Shown here: positions 1 to 11,500 of the stretch, one piece after another
Layout: each line of letters starts with the position of its first letter
How positions within the stretch are numbered: position 1 is the first letter of the stretch
Assembly: GCA_030159075.1 (NCBI GenBank)
Contig: BROG01000986.1
Location: 1 to 64,000 of the forward strand
Direction of reading: 5' to 3'
DNA from: Atrina japonica
Lineage: Eukaryota > Mollusca > Bivalvia > Pterioida > Pinnidae
DNA: 64,000 nt
Notes under the pieces: model-generated
Told to the model about the DNA's origin: nothing
The model's database searches: none
Seen by the model: only the letters and a program-made list of their open reading frames with translations
Program-made: the position numbers and the translations under genes

Positions 1-578
1 AACGGCTCGTCAAATAGTTGTGTGATTATGACATCACATATGCATATCAAGAGCGACGTTTCTGATATTTGGTGTTAGATCAGTTGTTCTTTCATTCAGA
101 GACTCGCAAGCTATAGATGAAATGTTACAAATGTTTGTGTTATGGACTTAATTCTGATGTAAAGGTAATACAAACATGACCTGACCATCAATTTTTAAGT
201 CTCATCCGATCATAGTAAAACTACAGTCCTGAATCGCTATGCTATTTCCTACCCGAGGTTTCCAGCCTCGGTCAGTGTGAGTAAATGGTGCTCACATTTG
301 TCAACCAATCAGATTGAGACAAACAATTTCAGAATTTTTTTTAGATCAAAAGACAATGCAATAACTTTTGTTGCTGATCACAACTACTGTGATTGAATAA
401 ATTGGACACACCTATTCCTAGTAAAAATTCATTAGGTACCAGTGATTTTGGCCGCCTGAAACCATGGGTAGGAAAGAGTACAGCATTTTCGGACCGTGGT
501 TTTACAACGAAGGTCTCATTCCTAACACTTCGAATTCTATCTCGTTATGCAGAGAACCAGTCACTATATTAACCCATC
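1..578. other. Intergenic, nothing recognised
   Basis: AT-rich sequence with no long open frame, splice-framed homology or repeat that I can place. Confidence 0.5.
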
Positions 579-775
579 AACCCCTGTAATTACATTTGGA
601 CTCATCTATTGCAAAGAATGGTCAAGTCCACTGTCAGAATTCAGGAGTGTATAATTTCGAATCCAAATTTCAAAATGATTTAACATTCAATGTTAACTTG
701 TTCACCCCTAAATTTTTAACGTTCAAGAGTTTACAGTTACTGATTTGGGTCAGTCTAAATGTGACTACAGGGGTT
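579..775. mobile_element. Foldback MITE, CCCCTGTA family, copy 1
   Basis: The ends are AACCCCTGTAATTACATTTG and its imperfect complement, ending ATGTGACTACAGGGGTT, and the halves continue as a long imperfect inverted repeat. Three similar copies lie at 2,028, 44,494 and 53,929. The 80-codon frame inside is not a gene. Confidence 0.7.
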
Positions 776-2027
776 TATGATTTCAGAAGTTTTCTGTCGG
801 ACTCGGCATCAAACACGAGTCAAAACTTCTTCAATTAAATTGCCATGACGATTTGTTTGATTCATATAATTTTGTTATGTTTTTGTATTTTTTTTAGTTA
901 TCTTCAGAGAATAATAAAAATTTTTTAATCTAGTAGCATTTTGGATTATTCGTGTTGATTTAATCAATAAACTTGGTCAAGTACCAAAAATAAATTGCAT
1001 CAGTGAATGGGTGTTGAAGAACACATTGCTGTAACAGGAGTGTAATTCCACAAGTTGTAATTTTCATGTTTTTCTCTCTCCCAAAACAACTGGGTTTTTT
1101 TAATTTGCAGATTTGGGTACTGTAATTTCCTCCATATTGCCCACTGCAAGGTACAGCCAGCACTGACCTTATATTCTCGTTTTAGGAAAAAACATACTGG
1201 ATAGCTCGCATCGCTAGATTGCCCATGGGCAATACACAGAACCATATCAAACTGTTTCAAAGTGACTCCGAGGCACCGTGTTAAACATTCATGTGTGAAT
1301 GATTTAGTACTTTTAGTGAAATTGGTGCTTAAAGAAATAAATGATAATTATTTACATGTTAATAATACCTTGTGAAATGTTGTTTTTTAGTATTTAAAAA
1401 ATTCAAAACAAAGGAAAACGATCCAGATAGACCACAGGACCATATTTTCCTTGAAAAAAGTCACACGGCCAATTTGAAGGAAATTACGTAGCTTGAAATA
1501 ACATCAGGTTCTGTATAGACAGCCAACAATGTGTTATGATAATTTCATCAAAAAAAATATTCATTACATCTTAATTTCAGAGATTTATCGACACTGCAAG
1601 TTATTTCACTCCTGTACAATAAACAATTTTTCACTTACATGATGGAAGACAGTTTTTTAATGGAGAGGGAAAACCCATCCTGAGTTATTTGCTAAAATCT
1701 CTGCACTATTGATTAATATTATCATCCATTTGTCATTGGTTGTTTCATTTTTTTTTCTGAAGATAATTCATCCAACCAGATGAGACTTTTCAGCATCATT
1801 CAGATAAAGTTCTGTTAACAAGGCAAAGGGGAAAAAAAGGAGTTAGATCTTGATTTTGATAGAAGCATATACAGAGAAACTTACCATAAGACCACCAGGT
1901 TTAGGAGACCACATCGCATTTCAGACCATAAGAATTCAGTCTCCTAAAAATGTCTTAATAAATATGCAATAAGTAACAGACACTCACTTTAAGGACCACC
2001 TTGCTAATCAGACCACTTTAGTCAGTC
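776..2027. other. Intergenic, nothing recognised
   Basis: AT-rich, with short overlapping open frames on the minus strand around 1,000-1,260 that match no family I know. A GACCACC-type motif near 1,890-2,020 suggests a decayed TACAGT/GGAACCT MITE. Confidence 0.4.
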
Positions 2028-2232
2028 AACCCCTTTTGGCACATTTAGACTTGCCCAAATCAATAAATTTATAGTATGGTCTACTGTCATAATTCAGGAC
2101 TGAACAAGTTCATATTGCATGTAAAAGAATTATAAAATTTTTATTCTAAATGATACACCCCTGAATTCTGATAGTGGACTTAACCAGTCTTTGAAAATGA
2201 AATGGGCAGGTCCAAATGTGACTTCAGGGGTT
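2028..2232. mobile_element. Foldback MITE, CCCCTGTA family, copy 2
   Basis: Starts AACCCCTTTTGGCACATTTA and ends TGTGACTTCAGGGGTT, with an internal ACTGTCATAATTCAGG and its near-complement. Same family as the copy at 579. Confidence 0.7.
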
Positions 2233-2299
2233 GGTGAATTAATAGCGAGGTTCCACTGTATTTATTGTAAACAACTTGTATGAATTTCAAAAAGATGTT

Positions 2300-2412
2300 C
2301 TATCCTTCGGATGAGACAGTAAAAACCGAAGTCCTGTGTCACAATAGGTGTTGGCACGTTAAACAAGCCTCACTGCTCAATGGCTTCAAGTGCCAAGCTT
2401 AGGCCCACTTTA
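2300..2412 (+). mobile_element. Partial SINE, family A
   Basis: Contains GTGTCACAATAGGTGTTGGC and CTCACTGCTCAATGGC, the body of the SINE seen complete at 14,680-14,969. Head and tail are missing. Confidence 0.5.
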
Positions 2413-2594
2413 TCAACAAGAGCTGTCACAAGACATCAAAGCTCCCTGGAAATGGGTGTATATTTTCAAAATAGGTATCTGACACGCAGCTGTCGGGTAT
2501 TAAGGTCAAGGTACAGTAAATATTTAGATTCCTTCAGCTCAGGTTAAAGTAGTTGAAAAGTAGGTCAAATCCAAGGTCACGAGGTCAAAAGTTA

Positions 2595-2762
2595 AGGTAC
2601 CAAATGAAAGCTCTGGGTCTGGCACCATAAAACTCAAGATTTACTTAAGTCTAAATAATTTACTCAACTTTGGCTATTCCTGAAATTGGATTGGCTGAGC
2701 AGACCAAGTTGAGAATATACTCGGACTTGAGTAAATTTTCAAGTTTTATAGTGTTGGGGCCC
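2595..2762. mobile_element. Inverted-repeat (foldback) element
   Basis: GGCACCATAAAACTCAAG at the left and its imperfect complement near 2,735-2,760 form a foldback. The inner GATTGGCTGAGCAG motif recurs at 48,438-48,528. Confidence 0.5.
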
Positions 2763-4697
2763 TGGTCATCAGGAATCTATATGTGAAATATTAAAGCCGT
2801 ATCGCTTATGGTTTAAAAGATATAGCCAAGGTTAAAGTTTTTGAAATATATATAGGTCAAGTCCAAGGTCACTAGATCAAGTGTCACGGCGAGCTAAAAA
2901 GTCACAAGTCCGATGTTAACTGAGGTGTCTGTTCATTTTAAAACCGATACTAGTAGTCTTACATAACAATGTAAAACAATCTATACAAAATGTCCGTTAT
3001 CAGAGGGTGTCTGCTGAATTAAGGTGTCCATTATGGCAGGTTTTACTGTATATGAGTAATTTATCTGAAATCCAAAAACACATACTGATACTTGACTTTT
3101 AAGATCACCTGATCTATTGTGATCACTCCCCATCAGGCTGTCAACTTTTCATATTATTGACTTCTTCTATGAAACCACTGAAGGGATTTTGACGAAACTT
3201 GACAAGAAGCAAGTGTTCAGTCCTTTACCAAATCTGTGGTTTTCAGCCAGACTGGCCCAAGGGTGGGGCAGAATAGGTCCCAAAAGGTACCCTCTTTAAA
3301 AATCTTTTCCATAACTACTGCATGAATTGAAAAACAGATGTTTCTGAGTGATCTCCATGGATGTAGGATTGAAGTTTATATTTTTCATAGAAATTGGAAT
3401 ATTAATTTTTGATGAGTTTTTTAGGTCTTTTCAGACTTTGTCAATTTCATTCATGTTTGCATGATTTCGTGGATTATCTCCCATTGTATTCACTGACTTT
3501 TACACCAGCTTTAAATGAAGAAATAATAAAAAGGAGACATTGATCTTGCATTTTAATGTCTTACATGCCCGATTAAATCTCAAAAATATTTAATATATGC
3601 ATGTAAGTGATATAACTCTGCCACAAGGCTCACCAACTCAAACTTCTAATGCCCAAAATCGAAGAATAAAATTTTCAATCGTCATTCTAAACCTTCTGCA
3701 GCAATTTTGTCTAGTAACAGTACGACTTTCACAGGACTTTATTTTTGCGATACACAAGTTATAAATTTATTAGCAAGATGATATTTTTGTAATTTGGAAT
3801 ATCCATTTCATCATACTATTATCACACTTCATTATGCGATTATTTTATTTTTGCGAGCGAGAGCTGTAACGAAATTACACAGAAATAAAGTTCTCATGAA
3901 TAAAACCAGATTTACGATATAGTCTTACTGCTTGAAAAGAATTAGGAAAAACTGCATCTTTTTCTTCGGTATTTTATCAAAATGTGGCAAAGGGAGTATA
4001 GTCTGTTGGATGAATAAAGATTGAAGTACCTGTATCATTCAATAACATCAGACCATGTACATGAATAGCACAAACAGATGAATGTAAACCATGTATAGAG
4101 CTGTCCACCCTGTATGATGTCATAGACTGGTCCACACAATGATGACATATAGAAACATTCAAAAAGCCATCTCATTCTGTGATGAGAGAGTTTGAAAATG
4201 TGGCATGGAGGGTAAGCTTTTTCCAATCCCAAATGGGTAGGATTTCATGTTATGCATACATCATTGTTCAATTGTGTAAAATGTTGAGAGTAAGACGAAG
4301 ACTACACAGAAATGCATTTAGGTTTAGTTGTATTTTACTCCCTATCATAGCACATAATCAATTTTGGCCCCATGTGACTGAAAACCCATATGGGATGTAG
4401 AGGCGAGAAACATATGATTTAAAATGTTATGTTCAAACATTGGTCCAAGGAGGCCCACAGTACAATAACAAACTTCAATCAGTCTGTCTGATCATATAAC
4501 TTTCCAACGGGGAATACTTTACAGACAATCGGTGTATACACACCTAACAGTGGATAATGTTTGTGATGTAATGCATGAAACGTGACATTAACATGCTGTA
4601 CAAGTTTTAACATTTAAGCAGGATTGTACACTACAAGGATATTCACTGACCAATACTTTTGCAAACTTTTTTTATGTATCACCTTTCACGTTGACAG
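2763..4697. other. Intergenic, nothing recognised
   Basis: No gene homology on either strand. A GCGAG...AATAAAACC(A/G)GATTTAC fragment at about 3,850-3,915 resembles one end of the element at 62,566-63,052. Small open frames near 4,000-4,400 have no recognisable content. Confidence 0.4.
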
Positions 4698-5356
4698 TTT
4701 ATTTATGCAGAGATAAAGCAGTAGTAATTAAATATACTTAATTTTTGTTCACTATATACATAATGAAAATGTTAGCAAATTTTACATCACTACATAATTT
4801 GCAAACATTACACCCTCACGAACATTTTTAATTTTACTGTCATAGTTCAAATTTAACAGTACATTTACCTTGGTGGCCATCAGTCCCATAACATTTTAGA
4901 CTGGTTCACCATCCAACGCTGTAATATTTAGCTTACAAATACATACATATTGTACATAACAGACATTAGATAATTTACCGTTTGCTCCTTGACTCACATT
5001 TAAAACAATTCATCATCTACTACTGATGTCACATTTAGACTAATCCACTGTCCGTCATAATATCATTTAGACTGGCCTATTAGATCAGTTGGAAGAGTCC
5101 ATGTTTACTCCCAGAGGGTGCATGATTAATCACTTATCCTCTTTAAGATAACAAGTACATTTCTTCACAGAAATACAGTTATATTTAAAATATACTGCCA
5201 TGTAATAAGTTAAAACCGCCCCACAAAAATTCATCAAACATTCACCAAATGAAATTGACAACATTTAGAACCTATTTCCTATCTTACACATATGTAATTC
5301 AACAAGTTTTAATTGCATAACAAAAAAACAAAAATGCAGCACTTTTTCTGTGTTTA
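4698..5356 (-). other. HAT1: Probable HAT1 3' UTR
   Basis: This AT-rich sequence follows the HAT1 stop. Read on the minus strand, an AATAAA signal lies at 4,703-4,698. The UTR end is an inference; other AATAAA-like hexamers nearby could be used. Confidence 0.35.
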
Positions 5357-5527
5357 TCAAACAAATGTAGCAATTCGGTCTATAACTTGACGGTACATTT
5401 CCACGTTATCCTGAAATGTTTTCTCCAGTATTTGTTGCCTCTGTTCCAATGATATGCTACTGAGTGTGGCGGTCAGTTCATCTGGCTGTAAAGCTTTCTG
5501 TAATTTTTCAAAGTCTCTGCCATTTTT
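5357..5527 (-). CDS. HAT1: HAT1 terminal coding exon 11
   Basis: Encodes residues 353-408, including RDFEKLQKALQPDELTATL and FQDNVEMYRQVIDRIATFV, then TGA at 5,359-5,357. It matches the human C-terminal helices (LRPEELTNQMNQIE, FQELVEDYRRVIERLAQE) and ends at about the same place. Confidence 0.95.
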   Translation of the reverse strand, partial: KNGRDFEKLQKALQPDELTATLSSISLEQRQQILEKTFQDNVEMYRQVIDRIATFV

Positions 5528-8500
5528 CTACAAGCAAAACAAAATAATGTATTGACACTAATAGGACTCTTCTGTAAATCAATGATTCAGGCCAGTCCAA
5601 ATGTGCCTTGAGGGGTGAATGGGTTTATATGGAGAATGGTAAACTCTGTGAATGAATTTCCAAGGGAAACTACAGAAACAATATGCCCAGGAGATAAGTC
5701 ATTCACAAAGATTTTGAAGAACCATATCTCTAGCAAAAATTGTTAAAAGTTGGCCATAAACTGCTTAAACTCAACTTAAGCTTCCTTGATTATGATATTT
5801 AGCATCATACCAAATTTGGTTGAAATTTGAGGACAGAAACTTGAATCATTTGACTGACTCCAAAATATTTCAAACGAACGCACCAAAAACAATATGCCCC
5901 TTAACTTCAATCAGGATCCTACACCTTTAACAAAACAAAATTCCCTGATTTTTTCAACCTTTTCCCCTGACCCAGGGTTCGAAAAATCCACTCGCCTGCT
6001 CGCATTGGCGAGTAAGAAATCGTTTTGGGCGAGTAAATTTTGACAATGAACTCGCCCGTTTGGCGAGTAGGCCCACTCGGCCACTGGCACTGAGGCCGTT
6101 TTGAAAGTGATCATTTCCTTCTATTTTTAGTTCAAATACATTACAAAAACAATTAGAAACTTAAATAATTATTTTATTGACAATTAAACATGTCAGTATT
6201 TACCTCATGGCCGAAAATGTCACAGAACACATCATATATTGACTGCTAATACTTGCAGTTTGTGGAGGAAGTGGAAGTTGGATGTGTGTAAATAAATGAA
6301 CCAATACCTAACGGACCTGAATTTCAGGATTTGGTAAAATAATCATAACACTATACAAAGTTTCAAAAAAGTTTTATAATCTGAATTAAATGTAAGTGAA
6401 TGATAAAAGTAAAAATAGTTACTGTAAATAAAAGTTGTAATGAAATACATAGAAATGGATGACTATTGTTTTCATCTAACAATAGTGAAAACTTACTTTT
6501 GTAATTTACATTGATTTAAAGACATGAGTGGTAGTAGCAACATCATAAAATAGTAATAATAATGATGCATTTACAGTTAATTTAGATGTAAATGCATCAT
6601 TCAGAGACAATATATTGTATAAAAATGTATCTATTAAAATAACAAAAAATTTAAAAAACACAAAATTAAATAAAACATTATTTTCTTTGCGGGCAACCAG
6701 ATTTTCTTGGTGGGCAACCAAAATTTCAGTCGAGAATTTGAATTAAAAAAACTTAAAATGAAAGTATATAAAAGTTGTGGTAAGATTTTCACACATTTTC
6801 CTTTGTAATAAGTACTTGATTAGAAAAAAATGACAATTTGTCAAATAAAGAGTATCTAATCTGTAAAGTCATATACATGTAAGATCTATTTACTTTGAAG
6901 AAGATTTTATACACTCTTAACACATCTACTTTGAAATACTACAGTTTCATAGTTTGGCGAGTGCAAAATGAGTTTGGGCGAGTAGAAATTATGTAATCAC
7001 TCGCCCAATTGTTCGAACCCTGTGACCTATTGTGATGCTACGAAAGCGGGATGTCATGAGCGCCACTGGCGTCAAGTCCCCCAGAAAATTATGAAAATAA
7101 TAAGTCATTCTGTGGCCTCTGGTACATTTCCTAGTGAAAATTGACTTGAAATTTAAGCCAGAAAAAAATAATTTTTGTTTTGAGATGGTGGAAATTTTAT
7201 TTTTCTAGAACTTTTTACTACACAGAATAAAAATTCCCAGACTTTCCATGACCAAATAACGCACTTGTAAAAGAAATTCCCGGACCCATAAGAACCCTGT
7301 CAAAATGAAGTAGCATTAAGTATAATGAAAATATTGTTATCGCGTAATACAAGTTGAAATATATCCTATTTTTATTACCTGAATATAATTGATTAAAATA
7401 TTAGAAAAGAAATTTTGGCTTTTCCGTCAAATCAATTGAAATTTATCCAAAACGTACAATTTAGCATTGTTTTTCAAGTAAATTTCAACAAAATCTTGTT
7501 AACTGAAATCTATCTATCTATCAAATTTCTCAGAAGCTTAAATTAATTCTAAATGCAAGATTTATCATATCTGAGAATATTTATTTTTTAAATTAATCAA
7601 ATAATATACCCATTTTATCATAGCACCTTTAAATGTTTACAAATGTTTTCCTCTTTCCAAACTTTTATAATATGGACTTTTCCTTGTCATTTACAATATA
7701 TATATATATGTCTACCAAGAAAATATGAAACGGAATATAACAGTTCAGTCAAAAACCAAAACAATACAGTCCATTTTCCAAAAATAGATTGTACAGATAA
7801 AACATATTGCCTTGCAATGATTCCCCATACATTACTGAAGCTCCAATATTTTTTTGTCGACAGTCAGTCCGTTGCCCGCTATGATTTGATTCAGACTTGT
7901 TGTGTTTGTAAACATGTGTCAATTTACCTTTGTAGACCTATACCTGTTACAAGGTGTATTCTTATCACCTGGATTCTGATCTTACCTGGAACGGACCATT
8001 TAATCTCCTCTTCATGTCCAGTCTGTATTCTTTATACTGTTCTTTGTTGCTGGGGTCTGTGGCTTTTAGACGTAATATTTCATACACACGTCTGGCCTGC
8101 CTCTGTATTAATACAAAATAAACCTCTTAAGTCAAAGTATATAATACTCGCGACTGGCCTGCCTCTGTATTAATACAAAAAACCTATCAAGTCAAAGTAT
8201 ATCATACACATGTCTGGCTTGCCTCTGTATAAATATTAAGAGGCCAAATGGGCCTTAAAGGTCACCTGAGTCCTTTTTGAAGCCATTTTAGGTGCTAACC
8301 TAAATGAAATCAAATCCCTTTGGCACCAAGCTAAGCATAATTAAACCAAATTTTAGTCTCCTTTGGAGCCCTTTGGGTACTAACCTATTAAAAATCATGC
8401 ATAGCAAATTTAAAAAGATATCTGATTATTGATTCATGAGAATAAGACTTTTAAAGATGTAACGAGTTTTAGTCATTTGCTTGTTTTGAAGCCCTATGGA

Positions 8501-11500
8501 TCTTAGCCTCTTTTTGTTAGCAAATATAATCCAGCTTAACATGGCGATAGTTCCTTTCAACTTCGGTTAAAATTGAAGTATTGTTTATTAAGAAGAAGCC
8601 ATCAATGTCTGAAAATTAATGAAAATTAATATTTTCTGTTTACTTAGGTACCTGTGACCTTGAACTTTGTTTCAATGATCCTCAGAGAATTCCTGAAAAC
8701 TTTTTCATATATCTTTGTATACAAAAAGTCAATCAGAATTGATTAATAAGCCATTAGCATAAAAATATACCCTATGTCATTTGAAGCACTCCCTCTTGAC
8801 TCGCTTACGAACATATTTTGTTTTCATTCACAAACTTCGTAGATATTGACTTAACAATCGGGCATAGAAAATTTGAAAGAAAGCTAACCATTGGTTCATG
8901 AGGTGAAAATTTTTAAATATGTACCAAGTTTTGGCCCTTTCTTTAGTCCCTATGGAACAATGTCCCAAGCTTTAGGTGATTAATTGATCAGATGTATATA
9001 TGTGCAAAGTAACATTTTAAAGGTTAATCTGTCTTAAACCTGTTTTTACCTTGTTAGGTTTCAGTTCTTGTTTAGCGTCTCTCTTCATATCCTCAACGAA
9101 GCCATCGAACAGCCCTACTCCAAGGTAGTGCTTAATTCAAATTTCTTTTAAGCAATTATTAATTACACTTTTACCTCTGCTCGTTAACGGGAATTGACTG
9201 TCCCGTGTTTTGCAGGTAAACAAGTAATTTTATTCATCGATTTTTGTATAGAAAATGTAAATCTTTGATCGCTGAGAGTAATTTCGAGATAATAAGTGTC
9301 AATTCTACAATATTTCGCTACTTCAGAAAAGAAAAACACTTCGAGATAAGCCAATTTCGAGATAAAAAATCTCGAGATATCTGGAATAAAAGTAGTAGAA
9401 ATATAAAGTAAAATAATTAGGACCGGCCAATCAACTTAAAAATAACTGGAATACTCATTTGATTTTGACACTAGATTTCACTATATGAGTAAACTAACAT
9501 TTTATAGATCAATCTGTCTTAAACCCGTTTTTACCTTGTTAAGTTTCAGTTCTTGTTTAGCTTCTTTCATCATATCCTCAGTGAAGCCTTGATGTAAATG
9601 CTGTGGTTGAAATGATGGCAACTTCATACAATTCTTCACGTCTACAAAATCTCGAACTCTCTGGAAATTCTCAGACGGATCTTCAACTACAGACAGATTT
9701 GTAGAGCTGTCATTGATAGACTCGATATGGATGTATCGATATAAAAATTGATTCGATACAATAATCAATACATTTCTTGAGTATCGATACATTTCATACT
9801 GCATTTCACAGGATATTTTTTCTTATACAGTTTCCTAAATTTTCCATTCATTTTTCTTCATGTTCTTGAACTATGTTACATTTCATTCTAATTGTTTAAT
9901 TTGTTCAAATAAACAATGTTTTTCTTGTAACGATTGATTTTTTTCATCTTCAGATAGTCAAATTCACAAAAACACACCTAAATATTACAAAGAATCTATT
10001 TATTCTGAATGCATTTTATAGAAGTACCAAATAAATCGATTTATCAATATATATCAACAGTTTTACTTATCGATATATCAATATAGAATTTCTCATCAAT
10101 GACAGCCCTACAGATTTGTAAAATAATGTAGTACAGAGGAACCTGTCTTGAAGGACCACCATTCTGCCACTAGAATGTGGTTCCACAATTAAGGTTTGTC
10201 TCTTATAATAGGTTTTTTTATAAATGAAAACTTCAGTGTTTTTTCGAGTGTGGTCTCAAAAGATAGGTGGTCTTTGAAAGAAGTTTTCACTGCATTACAA
10301 GAAAAACATCTCAGAATTTTATTGGATGATGTACAGAAATAGTATGAGAACAATGATGGACTCCAAAATGTTGAAATGATTTGAATTCAATAGTTAGTTG
10401 TAGTGGACAATGCAAAAATTACGTTTATTTGTTTATTGTTGTTTAAATCCCACTCAAGAATCTTTCACTCTTATGGAAATGTCACCAAATACCGATGAAG
10501 GGCTTCAAATTTTGGCCCATGCTCTGCACTTACAGCCATTTAGCAGAGAGGGTTCTTTAATGTGCCAACACTTACTGTGACACGGGACCTCAGTTTTTTA
10601 TGTCTCTCATCTGAAGGATAGGAAACCAACCTGCCGTCGGCTAGACTTGAACTCATGATCAAGAGTCGAGTGCGTAACAGACTGATCCAGTTCAGCTCCA
10701 AAACTTCTGTAAAAGTAATCTTACCTGTGATGTCTAAGATGTCCGATCGTTTGTAGCAATCATTGTAAAATGTTTGAACTAAATTAGCACAATGACCTTG
10801 CTTCTGAAATGGTGGTAACACGAGTACTTGGCTGAAAAAAAAAAAATAAAATTACAGGAAAGAACTTCTATTTCCAGAGCCATTATAAGGCAGCCCCATT
10901 ATATTGTGGTACTTTGAGATTTTCACTAATAATTTTCGTTAAAATCATTTGATTTACTTACACAAGTTATGCCATTTTTTCTGTTTCACAAACAGATGTC
11001 TTTAGAAAAATTACAAAATCATAAGCCATTTAATGTTTATCTAAGAGATAAATTAGATAAAATGCCTAGAATATAGATACATCAATAAATACCCAGTGAA
11101 ACTTGTATATAAAGACCCTCTTCAGGACACAACAAAACCAGTCTTTATAGGGAGGTGATCTTTATATACAGGTTGATTTGTATCAAAATGGAACTATTGG
11201 GGACAGCAAAAAATGGTCTTTATGACCAGGTTGTCTTTATACATAGGTGGTCGCTAAAGCAGGTTTTATTGTAACTGATTTACAAATAAAACTGAATTCT
11301 ATGAAACTGATTCTCATCACAAATTTGTGAATGTTGAGTGTTTTACTGTTTTTTGCATAAAGATACTTCCCTTTGGAGAACACTGAATTTTATTTGATTC
11401 TCATCATACCGTATTTATCCAAATAAATGCCCCATCCCCTATTTTTCTCATATGCACAAGAAGCGTAATTACTTACCAAACTTGAGTGTATGTGATAAAA

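Noticed and set aside
596..838. 80-codon open frame as a small gene
   Set aside because: It lies largely within a palindromic MITE and its translation is AT-driven.
5911..6114. 67-codon minus frame as a HAT1 exon or separate protein
   Set aside because: It spans the end of the CAGGGTTCGAA element and matches no part of HAT1; exons 10 and 11 already join in phase.
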